DNA of 64,000 nucleotides, taken from positions 1,364,001 to 1,428,000 of the forward strand of contig CAWIFM010000008.1 of NCBI GenBank assembly GCA_963835525.1, in the 5' to 3' direction. The notes under the pieces are model-generated. The model was not told where the DNA came from and ran no database searches. It saw nothing but the letters and a program-made list of their open reading frames with translations. This stretch comes from DASSUW01 sp963835525 (GTDB lineage Bacteria > Actinomycetota > Thermoleophilia > Solirubrobacterales > Solirubrobacteraceae). Position numbers and translations under genes: made by a program. Below are positions 49,147-57,974 of this stretch, piece after piece; the first letter of the stretch is position 1, and every line of letters begins with the position of its first letter.

Positions 49147-51828
49147 ATGCTCGTCGGCCGCGACAACGAGCTCCAGGCGCTCGAGGGAATACTCGCGACG
49201 GGTGGGGCGCTGACGCTCGTCGGCGAGGCGGGTGCGGGCAAGACGGCGTTGCTCGGGGAGGCCCGTCGGCGAGCGCTCGGCTTCACCCTCGCCTCCGCGC
49301 GAGGCACCGAGCGCGAGTCGGGCCTTCCGTTCGCCGGGCTCGCTGACATCGCGCGGCCGCTCCTGGGCGGCCTCGACGCGCTTCCAGAGCCTCAGCGCGA
49401 CGCGCTGGCCGGCGCGCTCGCTCTCGCGCCGCCGAGCCCGGGCGACCGCTTCGCGGTCTGCGCCGCCGCGCACGCGCTGGCGGGCCAGGCGGACGGTCCG
49501 CTGCTCGTCGTGGCCGACGACCTGCACTGGCTCGACGCACCGTCGCGAGAGTGCGTGGAGTATCTGGCTCGTAGGCCGCCGACGGGCGTCGCGGTCCTGC
49601 TCGCGACGCGCGCGGACCCGCCGGCGGCGGTGCCGGTGCTGCCGGTCGGGCCGCTCGACGACGCCAGCGCCGTGGCCCTGCTCGCACGCCAGGGCATCGC
49701 GCCCGAGGTCGCCGCCGAGCTGTGCGCCGTGGCGGCGGGCAACCCGCTGGCCCTCTTGGAGCTGCCCGGCGCGCTGACCCCGGATGAGCGCGCCGGTCGC
49801 GCGCCGCTGCCCCGCCCGCCGGTGCCGGGGGGCGGCGTTCGTCGCGCGTTCGCGGGCCGGATCGCGGCGCTCTCCGATGGCGCGCGCACGGCGCTGCTGG
49901 CAGTGGCGGCCGAGGGCTCCGGGGAGTTGGCGCCGGTCGTCCGGGCGGTCGAGGTCACGGCTCCCGCGTTGGAGGAGCTCGAGGACGCCGGCCTGGCGAC
50001 AGTCGCGGAGCACCGCATCGAGCTTTCGCACCCGCTCGTGGCGGCCGTGGCGTATCACGAAGCACCGCCCGCGGAGCGCCGACGCGTGCACGCCGCGCTC
50101 GCCGCAGCACTCGGCCCAGAGCGCGGCACATGGCATCTGGCGGCGGCCGCCGTCGGCCCGAGCGCCGCCGCGGCGGACGCGCTCGAACGCCTCGCCGGCC
50201 AGGCGGAGGCGCGCCGCGCTCACGCGACGGCGGCGGCGGCGCTCGAGCGCGCGGCACGCCTGACCCCGGACGACGACGTCCGTCTCCGGCGGCTGCTCGA
50301 CGGCGGCCGCGCGGCCCTCGTCGCCGGCCACGGCGCCAAGGCGAGGGCACTGCTCGCCGAGGCCGCCGCGCTGGCGTCGCCTGGCCCGCACAGCGTGCAG
50401 GCCCACATGCTGCTCGGCCATGCCGAGATCTGGGGCGGCGACGTCGCCGTCGCGAGCGAGGTCCTCATGCGTGCCGCCGAGGCGATCGCCGGCGCCGATC
50501 CGATGCACGGCGCCGGCGCCATGGCGGATGCCGCCATGGCGGCGGCGATCATGGGCGATCTGCTCGCCGCCACCGAGCGCGCCGAGCGCGCTCACGCCCT
50601 GCTCGGCGACGGCGGCGACGCCGTCGCCCGCGCCCACGTGCTCGGCACCCTCGTCTGGCTCCTGGTGCTGCGCGGCCAGGCGCGCGCGGCGCAGCCGCTG
50701 CTCGACGAGCTGGAGCAGCTGGGCTCCGCCGTCGATCCGCGCTCGCCGGTCGCCAGCTCGCTGCTGCTGGCCACCAATGCCCGCTTCCCGACCGAGGAGT
50801 ACGCGCGCGCTCGCGAGGATGCCCTGGGCATGGTCGCCGCGCTGCGCGAGACGGGCTCGATCACCGCACAGGTGATGCCGCTGGTGGTGGCCGCCGACTG
50901 CGCGATGCGCCTGGATCACTGGACGGACGCTCGCGGTGAGCTGGACGAGGCGATGCAGCTCGCCGAGGTGACGGGTCAGCGCGGGCCCCTCGCGCAGGCG
51001 CTCACCATGCGCGCACGGCTCGACGCCGCATGCGGCCGCGAGGCGCCGGCGCGTGCGGCGATCGCCCGCGCGCGCGAGATCGCGGAGCCCGCTCGGCTCG
51101 GCAGCGTGCTGATGTTCGCGGACGCCGCCACCGGGTTCCTCGAGCTCGCGCTCGGCCGCGTGGACGCCGCCCTCGCCATGCTCGAGGCGGCCGAGCGGCG
51201 CGCCGGGCAGCACGGTCTCGAGGAGCCGACGCAGATCCCGTGGGCCCCGGACCTCGTCGAGGCGCTCGTGCGCGCCGGCCGGCGCGAGGACGCCGTCCGT
51301 GTCTACGAGCGGCTGGCGGAGCAGGCGGCGAACGTGGGAACCGCGGGCGCGCACGCCCTGGCTGCGCGCTGCGCGGGCCTCGTCGCGGAGGACGACTGGG
51401 ACGAGCACTTCGCCGCCGCCCACCGTCATCATGCCGCGTCGCCCGTCGTGTTCGAGCGTGCCCGCACGCTGCTGGCACACGGTGCCAGGCTCCACCGGGC
51501 GCGGCGCCAGGCCGAGGCCCGGCGCCGGCTGCACGCCGCCCGCCTCGTGTTCGAGCGGCTCGGCGCCGAGACCTGGGCGCAGCTCGCGCGCTCCGAGCTG
51601 CGCGCTGCCGGCGGACGGCTGCGGGCATCCAGCGACGGGCTCACGCCCGCCGAGCAGCGCGTGGCCGAGGCCGTGGCGCGCGGCGCGACCAACCGCGAGG
51701 TGGCGACCGAGCTGTTCCTCAGCCCGAAGACGGTCGAGTTCCACCTCGGGCATGTGTACCGCAAGCTCGGCGTGCGCTCGCGCACGCAGCTCACGCTCGC
51801 GCTGCAGCGCCCGGCGCCGCGGCCCTAA
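49147..51828 (+). CDS. LAL-type LuxR regulator (AAA ATPase plus HTH)
   Basis: An 893-residue large ATP-binding LuxR regulator. The Walker A is LVGEAGAGKTALL, close to the N-terminus; Walker B is LLVVADDLHWLD. A long alanine/arginine-rich TPR-like region follows, and the HTH is LTPAEQRVAEAVARGATNREVATELF to HVYRKLGVRSRTQLTLAL. I chose MLVGRDNELQAL because homologues start there; an ATG 24 bases upstream is in frame. It resembles the regulator at 25971-28790 in order, though not closely in sequence. Confidence 0.88.
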   Translation: MLVGRDNELQALEGILATGGALTLVGEAGAGKTALLGEARRRALGFTLASARGTERESGLPFAGLADIARPLLGGLDALPEPQRDALAGALALAPPSPGDRFAVCAAAHALAGQADGPLLVVADDLHWLDAPSRECVEYLARRPPTGVAVLLATRADPPAAVPVLPVGPLDDASAVALLARQGIAPEVAAELCAVAAGNPLALLELPGALTPDERAGRAPLPRPPVPGGGVRRAFAGRIAALSDGARTALLAVAAEGSGELAPVVRAVEVTAPALEELEDAGLATVAEHRIELSHPLVAAVAYHEAPPAERRRVHAALAAALGPERGTWHLAAAAVGPSAAAADALERLAGQAEARRAHATAAAALERAARLTPDDDVRLRRLLDGGRAALVAGHGAKARALLAEAAALASPGPHSVQAHMLLGHAEIWGGDVAVASEVLMRAAEAIAGADPMHGAGAMADAAMAAAIMGDLLAATERAERAHALLGDGGDAVARAHVLGTLVWLLVLRGQARAAQPLLDELEQLGSAVDPRSPVASSLLLATNARFPTEEYARAREDALGMVAALRETGSITAQVMPLVVAADCAMRLDHWTDARGELDEAMQLAEVTGQRGPLAQALTMRARLDAACGREAPARAAIARAREIAEPARLGSVLMFADAATGFLELALGRVDAALAMLEAAERRAGQHGLEEPTQIPWAPDLVEALVRAGRREDAVRVYERLAEQAANVGTAGAHALAARCAGLVAEDDWDEHFAAAHRHHAASPVVFERARTLLAHGARLHRARRQAEARRRLHAARLVFERLGAETWAQLARSELRAAGGRLRASSDGLTPAEQRVAEAVARGATNREVATELFLSPKTVEFHLGHVYRKLGVRSRTQLTLALQRPAPRP

Positions 51829-51914
51829 TAGTCCGGGGATTCTCCTGGTGCGTCGATCGGCCACCCGCCGGGACACTCGCCGCTCCCGTTCCCACCCCCA
51901 CGAAAGGGATCCCC

Positions 51915-52772
51915 ATGTTCAGCAAGACGCTGAGGCTCGGTCTGGCGGTCGCCGCCACCGTCGCGTTCGCCGCACCGGCCCACGCAGCGGTCATCGACAC
52001 GGACCGGCCCAGGCTCACCGGCACCGGCTACGACTTCGGCAACGGCACGTTCGCGGCCGGGGTGCCCACCGGCAGCGGCCGGCTCGAGTTCGCCCTGCGC
52101 GACAGCAAGATCGAACCGCGCCTCACGGGCACGCTCCACGTCAACGACGCGGACGGAACCTGCGCGCGCATCAAGCTCGTCTACCGCGATCGCGACAACG
52201 ACGCGCTCACGGACCCGCACTTCAGCCCGACCCGGTGCGTCGACGACGACCGCCACCACGAGTACGACATCGACCTCGACGACTACGCCGACGACGACAT
52301 CGACGACGTGAGGGTCACGCTGCAGAAGCAGACCGCGAGCGGCTGGTCGGCAGTCGAGTCCGAGACGTACCCGGTGGACACTGCCGACGACAACGTGAGG
52401 ATCACCGCCGACGGCGTCGACTTCGGTGGCCTCGGGTTCGACCTCGGCGTGCCGCAAGGCTCCGGCGACATGTCGTGGGAGCTCGACGGCGTCAAGGTCA
52501 CCCCGCGCCTGGGCGGCGGGCTGCACCTCAACAACTCCTCGGGCGTGTGCGCGCGCGTCAACCTGCGGTACTACATGTCGTCAGGCGTCTACCTGACCAA
52601 GCGCGCGGACGAGGAGCGGTGCGCGGAGGACAACGGCCACCACTTCTGGATCATCGACTTCGGCCCGCACGAGTCGAACAAGATCGCCAGGGTGAAGGTC
52701 CAGGTCCAGACCCAGAGCAGCAACGGCTCCTGGAACGTCGCCGGCTCCCAGACCGTCAGGATCGCGGAGTAG
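51915..52772 (+). CDS. Secreted protein made of two homologous domains
   Basis: A 285-residue exported protein with a signal peptide ending APAHA. The mature part has two copies of a domain of about 125 residues. Copy 1 (about 27-155) has YDFGNGTFAAGVPTGSGRLEF, KIEPRLTGTLHVN, GTCARIKLVY and RCVDDDRHHEYDIDL. Copy 2 (about 156-285) has VDFGGLGFDLGVPQGSGDMSW, KVTPRLGGGLHLN, GVCARVNLRY and RCAEDNGHHFWIIDF. Each copy keeps a Cys pair and a HH dipeptide, suggesting a disulfide-bonded beta fold. I recognise no named family. AAAGGGAT is the ribosome site. Confidence 0.75.
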   Translation: MFSKTLRLGLAVAATVAFAAPAHAAVIDTDRPRLTGTGYDFGNGTFAAGVPTGSGRLEFALRDSKIEPRLTGTLHVNDADGTCARIKLVYRDRDNDALTDPHFSPTRCVDDDRHHEYDIDLDDYADDDIDDVRVTLQKQTASGWSAVESETYPVDTADDNVRITADGVDFGGLGFDLGVPQGSGDMSWELDGVKVTPRLGGGLHLNNSSGVCARVNLRYYMSSGVYLTKRADEERCAEDNGHHFWIIDFGPHESNKIARVKVQVQTQSSNGSWNVAGSQTVRIAE

Positions 52773-52776
52773 CGGC

Positions 52777-52806
52777 TTGACACACGGCTGATGTGAGCGC
52801 TAACAT
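52777..52806 (+). promoter_or_regulatory. Promoter of the glycosidase gene
   Basis: TTGACA (52777-52782), an 18-base spacer and TAACAT (52801-52806) give a good housekeeping-sigma promoter, the clearest in the window. The LacI-type operator at 52793-52805 lies over the -10 box, so a bound repressor would block polymerase. Confidence 0.7.
52793..52805 (+). promoter_or_regulatory. LacI-family operator O1
   Basis: GTGAGCGCTAACA contains the AGCGCT core of LacI/GalR-family operators and overlaps the -10 box. It is the exact reverse complement of the site at 52881-52893. Confidence 0.7.
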
Positions 52807-52810
52807 TTTG

Positions 52811-52840
52811 CCACGGCGGCGAGAGGGGTCGCCGCCGTGG
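52811..52840 (+). promoter_or_regulatory. Perfect stem-loop at the 5-prime end of the glycosidase mRNA
   Basis: CCACGGCGGCGA pairs perfectly with TCGCCGCCGTGG around a 6-base loop. Given the -10 at 52801-52806, transcription should begin at the foot of the stem, so the hairpin would cap the transcript. No T-run follows, so it is a stabiliser or control element more than a terminator, though it could also weaken read-through from upstream. Confidence 0.6.
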
Positions 52841-52875
52841 TGATTCGTGGCACGAGGACCTAGGGAGGCAGCTCC

Positions 52876-55764
52876 GTGCTTGTTAGCGCTCACCGTCATT
52901 GGATCGGGACGGTCGCGGTGCTCGCCGTGACGGCATCGCTCGTCCTGGTCGCGTCCACGGGCCGCGCCGGGGTGAGCGCGCAGCAGCACGACACGGACCG
53001 CGCGCCGCTGGTGCTCACCGTCGACGTCTCGAAGCCCTTCAAGGCCGTCGACCACGCGGCCTCCGGCAGCCTGTACGGGCTCGGCGACGAGGGGTGGCCA
53101 GCCGACCGGTGGATCGCCCCCACCAGGCCGAAGATGTTCACGCAGCCGCCCCCGGGGGCGACGCACCTGCCCAACGGCGAGCCGGCGCCGGTCGGCGACG
53201 CGCTGAAGGTGTGGCGGGCCGCCCGCCGCCACGGCGCCACGGTCACCATCCGGCTGCCCGACATCTTCCCGACGTTCCCGTACCAGTGGCAGGGCGACGA
53301 GTACTGGTACGCGCAGGTGGAGCGGATCGTCCGCGAGACCAAGGCGTCCGGCGCCGACAACCTCTACGGCTACGAGATCTGGAACGAGCCGCAGTGGACA
53401 TGGAACCCGAGCTGGGGCGACTTCGACGAGATGTGGGCGAGGACCTACCGCCTGATCCGCAGCATCGATCCGGACACGCCCATCATCGGCCCCAGCCACG
53501 ACCGCGACTACATGGCCGGGATCGAGCAGTTCCTCGAGGCGGCGGTCGCCTCGGACACCGTGCCCGACATCGTCTCGTGGCACGAGCTCGGCCCCGAGAC
53601 GGGCCTCTCCGTCGAGGCGCACGTCGAACGCTATCGCGAGATCGAGCGGGAGCTCGGCATCGGACCGCTGACGATCAGCATCAACGAGTACGGCTCACCG
53701 CGCGACGCCGGCGTCCCCGGCTGGCTGACCCGCTTCGTGGCCAAGCTCGAGCGGGCGCAGGTCGACACCGCCAACCTCGCGTTCTGGCACAAGCCCGGCC
53801 GGCTGTCCGACCTTCTCGTACCCGTCGGCGGCGGCTCCGGCCCTGCGCGCGAGGCCCAGCCCACCGGCAACTACGCCCTGTTCAAGTGGTATGGCGAGAT
53901 GAGCGGGAAGATGGTCGAGACGACGCCCCCGGCGCGGGAGGGACGGACGATCGAGGTCGGCGAGCCCACGCCGGCGCCCGCGACCAGGATTCCGGGCAGG
54001 GCCGGCTCGGGCAACGCGATCAAGCTCAACGGCTCCGAGGCGAATCAGTACGTCGAGCTCCCGCCCGGCGTCGTCGGCGCCCTGACCGACTTCACGATCT
54101 CCGCCTGGGTGAACATGGGGACGGTCACCGACTGGGCGCGGCTCTTCGACTTCGGCACCGGGACAGGGACCTACATGTTCCTGGCGCCGCGCAGCGGCAG
54201 CGGCACCGTCCGCTTCGCGATCACGACGACCGGCGGCGGCGGCGAGCAGCAGATCAACGGGACCGCGCCGCTGCCGGTGGGCTGGACGCACGTCGCGGTG
54301 ACGAAGTCCGGCACCACCGGCACGCTGTACGTCAACGGCGCGGCGGTCGGCAGCAACCCGAACATGACGCTCGCCCCGTCCGACCTCGCCGGGGGCAACA
54401 CGACCAACAACTGGCTGGGCCGCTCCCAGTACCCCGATCCGTTGCTCGACGCGACGATCGACGACTTCCAGATCCACGACCGCGCTCTGACGGCAGCGGA
54501 GCTCGAGGCCCTCATGGGCGCGCCCGCGAGCGGCAACGTCGTCGCCTACCGGTTCGACGAGGCCGGCGGCGAGACCGTCGCAGACGCCTCGGGCGCCAAC
54601 CGGAACGGCCGGGTGGTCACGCGCATCGAGGGCGTCGAGCACCTCGCGGCGCCGGACGGCTTCGCGAGCGCCGACCGCCGCAAGAAGACGGTGCGCGTGG
54701 TGTTCGGCGGAGGCGAGGGCGACCTGCAGCTGAAGGTCCGCGGCCTGCACCGCTTCGGTCGCGAGGCCCACGTGCGCGTGTCCACCACCGAGTGGACCGG
54801 GACCGACGGTGTCTCCGATGGCCCGGTCACGCTGTTCGAGGGCAGCTATCCCGTGCGGCACGGCCGGATCTCCGTCCCGGTCAACGACATCAAGGACACG
54901 GACGCCTACCTGGCCGTCATCACGCCGGACCGCCACGGGCACGGCGGCCCGCGGCCGGCTCGCCGGCACGAGGCAGAGGATGTCGCCGGCGGCCGAGAGA
55001 GCAACTCGCTCGCGTCGGACAACGCGTACGCCGCCCTGCGCAAGCGGCGCGCCGCGACCTTCACCGTCGACGCGCCCAAGGCGGGTGCGTACGACCTCGT
55101 CATCCGCTACTCGTCGCCGGAGGCGGTCACGGGCACGGTCGAGGTCGACGGCCGGGCCCGCCGGCCCGTCGAGTACGCCCGCACCGGGCGGGCCGCGCCG
55201 TTCGCGTCCCGGCGCACCCATGTGGTGCTCGAGCGGGGCCGGAACCGGATCGGCCTGGCGGTGCGCTCGGGCACGCTGGGCCTCGACTACATCGAGGTTA
55301 CGCCCTTCCGCACCCGCGTCGAGGCCGAGAGCGGCACGATCACGGGCGCCGCGCTCGTGCGCGTGGACATGAGCGAGGGCAACTTCTTCGCCAACGCGTT
55401 CTCCGAAGACGCCTACGTGCGCGGACTTAGCCAGCCCACCAGCAATCTCAGGCTGCCGGTAACCGTCCCCGCCGCGGGGACCTACCGGCTGACGATCGGG
55501 TACTCGACGGCAGGCAGCGAACAGGAGCGGCGGGCGCAGATCAAGTCCATGCACATCCTGCGCGTCGACGACGGCCCATGGCAGGTCGTGAGCTACGACC
55601 CGACGCAGTTCCGGGAGATGCTCAGGCAGACGACCGTCCTCGTGCAGCTCCCGGCGGGCACCTCGACGCTGACCCTCGCCAAGGGGGACCCGTCCCATCC
55701 GGGCGGCACCCAGCCGGGGACCGTCGACCTCGACTACGTCGACGTCGAGCTGGCGCGCCCCTAG
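52876..55764 (+). CDS. Secreted multidomain glycoside hydrolase (GH39-like, LamG, CBM)
   Basis: A 962-residue exported enzyme with a GTG start and signal peptide ending near VSAQ. The catalytic (beta/alpha)8 domain (about 45-350) has YEIWNEPQW (acid/base Glu171) and ISINEYG (nucleophile Glu271), the clan GH-A arrangement seen in GH39. A LamG/concanavalin domain (about 370-530) has DFTISAWVNMG and HVAVTKSGTTGTLYVNG. Two carbohydrate-binding-like beta domains follow (about 690-820 with HEAEDVAGG; 820-962 with VEAESGTITG), both CBM6/35-like. The gene has its own promoter and two LacI-type operators, so it is sugar-inducible. Confidence 0.85.
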   Translation: MLVSAHRHWIGTVAVLAVTASLVLVASTGRAGVSAQQHDTDRAPLVLTVDVSKPFKAVDHAASGSLYGLGDEGWPADRWIAPTRPKMFTQPPPGATHLPNGEPAPVGDALKVWRAARRHGATVTIRLPDIFPTFPYQWQGDEYWYAQVERIVRETKASGADNLYGYEIWNEPQWTWNPSWGDFDEMWARTYRLIRSIDPDTPIIGPSHDRDYMAGIEQFLEAAVASDTVPDIVSWHELGPETGLSVEAHVERYREIERELGIGPLTISINEYGSPRDAGVPGWLTRFVAKLERAQVDTANLAFWHKPGRLSDLLVPVGGGSGPAREAQPTGNYALFKWYGEMSGKMVETTPPAREGRTIEVGEPTPAPATRIPGRAGSGNAIKLNGSEANQYVELPPGVVGALTDFTISAWVNMGTVTDWARLFDFGTGTGTYMFLAPRSGSGTVRFAITTTGGGGEQQINGTAPLPVGWTHVAVTKSGTTGTLYVNGAAVGSNPNMTLAPSDLAGGNTTNNWLGRSQYPDPLLDATIDDFQIHDRALTAAELEALMGAPASGNVVAYRFDEAGGETVADASGANRNGRVVTRIEGVEHLAAPDGFASADRRKKTVRVVFGGGEGDLQLKVRGLHRFGREAHVRVSTTEWTGTDGVSDGPVTLFEGSYPVRHGRISVPVNDIKDTDAYLAVITPDRHGHGGPRPARRHEAEDVAGGRESNSLASDNAYAALRKRRAATFTVDAPKAGAYDLVIRYSSPEAVTGTVEVDGRARRPVEYARTGRAAPFASRRTHVVLERGRNRIGLAVRSGTLGLDYIEVTPFRTRVEAESGTITGAALVRVDMSEGNFFANAFSEDAYVRGLSQPTSNLRLPVTVPAAGTYRLTIGYSTAGSEQERRAQIKSMHILRVDDGPWQVVSYDPTQFREMLRQTTVLVQLPAGTSTLTLAKGDPSHPGGTQPGTVDLDYVDVELARP
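52881..52893 (-). promoter_or_regulatory. LacI-family operator O2 inside the coding start
   Basis: TGTTAGCGCTCAC lies within codons 2-6 of the glycosidase gene and is the exact inverse of O1. The centres are 88 bases apart (about 8.4 turns), so a tetrameric or looping repressor is possible. Confidence 0.65.
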
Positions 55765-55856
55765 ATCGCTCGAGATCTTCGAGCATGCCCGACCGTTAAG
55801 CGGGGTATTGGCCCTCACGGCGGAGACACGGATCGTTCGACCAGGGGGATCGGGCA

Positions 55857-56181
55857 ATGGGCACGGCGTTGGGTTTCCGGAGCTGGGCGCTCGCCCTGAT
55901 CGGCGCGCTCGCTGGCCGTCCGGGTTCTCTCGGCGCGAGCCGGGACCGGCCGCCGAGCCGTGCTTCGGCTGTGCTCCGGCGGCACCCTGCGGGCGACGCT
56001 GGAGCTGCGGCGCGGGCACCGCACGATCGCGACGACCCTCGTCGACCTCCCACGCGCCGGCACGGCATCCGTCCGCGTCCGCCTGCCGCGGAGCGCGTGG
56101 CAGAGGCTGCAACGGCGCGGCACGCTCAGCGCGACCGTGCGGATCGGCGAGATGCGACAGGCGATCCGGCTACGGCGCTGA
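55857..56181 (+). pseudogene. Small secreted protein, frameshifted
   Basis: An ATG (55857) begins MGTALGFRSWALALIGAL, a signal-like helix. After a one-base shift near 55915 the frame reads AVRVLSARAGTGRRAVLRLCSGG, then TLRATLELRRGHRTIATT and RAGTASVRVRLPRSAWQRL to the stop. The mature part is a basic beta-rich domain resembling C-terminal repeats of Thermoleophilia surface proteins. Alternatively only the GTG start at 55960 is used, giving 73 residues without a signal. Confidence 0.45.
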
Positions 56182-56251
56182 GCCAGCGCGATTGACAGCG
56201 TTCGAGCGCCTCTGGGACGCTGGCCGACGGACCCGCTGACCCGGAGGCGAG

Positions 56252-57661
56252 ATGTCGAACGACGCCGAGATCCATGCATGGGAGGACGACCCGGGTGAGC
56301 CGGGCGCCCACGTCACGCCGATACCGCGCCCGATGCCGGACCTGGCGGCGACGCCGCTCGCGTTCGCCTTCTCGGTCCCCGCGCCGGCGGCGGTGCCGGC
56401 CGCTCCCGGCACCCCCGAGCTGCGCTACTGGACCGCGGCCGACGCACTGCGGCGCGGCGCCGACTTCTGGGCGGGCATGGACGGAGGGCCGTCGGCCTGG
56501 CAGGAGGGGATCGGCGATCAGCTGACGGTCACGCTCGACAAGACCGTCCGCCTCAACGCCGAGTACCGCCGCGACGGCGGCCTGATCTTCTACCACCAGG
56601 AGGTCGCCGGCCACACGTGCTACACGGCCGAGAGTCCCGACATCGCCTGCCACGAGCTCGGCCACGCGGTGCTCGACGCCATCCGCCCCCAGCTGTGGGA
56701 CGAGATGAGCATCGAGATCGCCGGCTTCCACGAGGCCTTCGGCGACATCAGCGCGCTGCTCGTCGCGCTCCAGCTGCCGAGCGTGCGCGACGCCGTGCTG
56801 GCCGAGACCGGGGGCGAGCTGTGGCGGACCTCGCGCGTCTCCCGGATCGGCGAGCAGCTCGGCTGGGCGATGCGTCAGGTCAGCCCGCACCGGGCCGAGC
56901 CCGACTGCCTGCGCAACGCCGCCAACGAGTGGTTCTACCGCGATCCGGGGGCGCTGCCGCCGCAGGCGCCGGCCACCACGCTGTCCTCGAAGCCGCACTC
57001 GTTCTCGCGCGTGTTCACGGGCGCCATGCTCAAGGTCCTGGCCGGCATGGTGGCGACCGACGGCGCCGACGAGGCGGCGCTGCATGACGCGAGCCGCGAG
57101 CTCGGGCAGCTGCTCGTCGACGCGATCCGCGAGGCGCCGGTCAGCGCCGGCTACTTCAGCCAGATCGCCGCGCACATGCTCGTCGCCGACGGCCGGCGCT
57201 TCGGCTCCAACAACCTCGACGCGCTCAAGTTCGGGTTCGTCCGCCACGGGATCCTCGCGCTCGACTCCGCCACCGAGCTCACGGGCGAGGAGGTCCCGCC
57301 GTCGCCGCCGGCCGGGACCGCGCCGCCGGAGGAGGGACGGGACGCGGCGTGGACGGCGCTGCCCGGCCGCCGCTACGGCTTCGAGGAGCGGCTGCTCGTC
57401 CGCGTGCCGCCGACCGCGCCGGCGCTCGCCGTCGAGCCGTCGGCGCTCGATTACGCCGGTATGCGGCCGGCCACCGCCGAGCGCGGCGCGGAGCTGTACG
57501 TCGAGGACCTCTTCCGGCTCGGCAGCATCGAGCTCGGCGGGCGCGGCGAGTCCCTGCGCGCCATCGCCGGGCCGCTCGCCTACAAGACGCATCACCTTGC
57601 CGAGGGCGAGGAGGGGCTGGAGGTCCGCCGCGCGGTGTTCGACTGCGGCTTCCGGCTCTAG
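56252..57661 (+). CDS. Gluzincin metallopeptidase (M4-like) without signal peptide
   Basis: A 469-residue protein. HELGH (134-138) and HEAFGDI (Glu161) give the zinc ligands and catalytic Glu of thermolysin-type enzymes. The rest lacks the usual M4 propeptide and no signal peptide precedes it; the first 55 residues are acidic and Pro/Ala-rich. Conserved blocks after the active site include NEWFYRD, HSFSRVFTGAMLKVL and NLDALKFGFVRHGI. The C-terminal 100 residues form a beta region. It lies 21 bases before a small acidic protein and is first in a four-gene cluster. Confidence 0.82.
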   Translation: MSNDAEIHAWEDDPGEPGAHVTPIPRPMPDLAATPLAFAFSVPAPAAVPAAPGTPELRYWTAADALRRGADFWAGMDGGPSAWQEGIGDQLTVTLDKTVRLNAEYRRDGGLIFYHQEVAGHTCYTAESPDIACHELGHAVLDAIRPQLWDEMSIEIAGFHEAFGDISALLVALQLPSVRDAVLAETGGELWRTSRVSRIGEQLGWAMRQVSPHRAEPDCLRNAANEWFYRDPGALPPQAPATTLSSKPHSFSRVFTGAMLKVLAGMVATDGADEAALHDASRELGQLLVDAIREAPVSAGYFSQIAAHMLVADGRRFGSNNLDALKFGFVRHGILALDSATELTGEEVPPSPPAGTAPPEEGRDAAWTALPGRRYGFEERLLVRVPPTAPALAVEPSALDYAGMRPATAERGAELYVEDLFRLGSIELGGRGESLRAIAGPLAYKTHHLAEGEEGLEVRRAVFDCGFRL

Positions 57662-57682
57662 ACCGGGTAGTACCGTGAGGTC

Positions 57683-57889
57683 ATGGCCGAGGACGACCGC
57701 GAGCCGCCGCCCGCGGACGACGACGACGACCTCACCCCGGAGGAGCGCGCCTTCATCGAGGGCCTGATCGAGCGCGGCGAGGCCGCGGAGGCCGTCGACG
57801 GTGAGCTGCCGCCCGGCGCCACGCACGAGATCGTCGAACGCCGCCCCGGCCGGCTGCCGAAGGTCGTGCGCCGCTCCTTCTCCGGTTGA
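57683..57889 (+). CDS. 68-residue acidic protein
   Basis: A very acidic N-terminal half (DDREPPPADDDDDLTPEERAFIEGLIERGEAA) with one helix, followed by GATHEIVERRPGRLPKVVRRSFSG, a basic tail. It has no signal or membrane helix. It sits between the two protease genes on the same strand and may be a substrate, inhibitor or adaptor of one of them; there is no sequence family to support any of these. Confidence 0.6.
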   Translation: MAEDDREPPPADDDDDLTPEERAFIEGLIERGEAAEAVDGELPPGATHEIVERRPGRLPKVVRRSFSG

Positions 57890-57974
57890 CCGGCCGCCGC
57901 CGGTCGGTTACGACTGACAGGAACAGCGCCGGCCGACCGGCGGTCGGCGGACGACCTCCTCGAAAGGGGCAGCG

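Noticed and set aside
48763..51876. Very long open frame on the minus strand opposite the LAL regulator at 49147-51828
   Set aside because: It is rich in Arg, Gln, Gly and His without any domain, while the plus strand carries an obvious ATPase and HTH. Only its last 114 codons (the ABM gene) are real.
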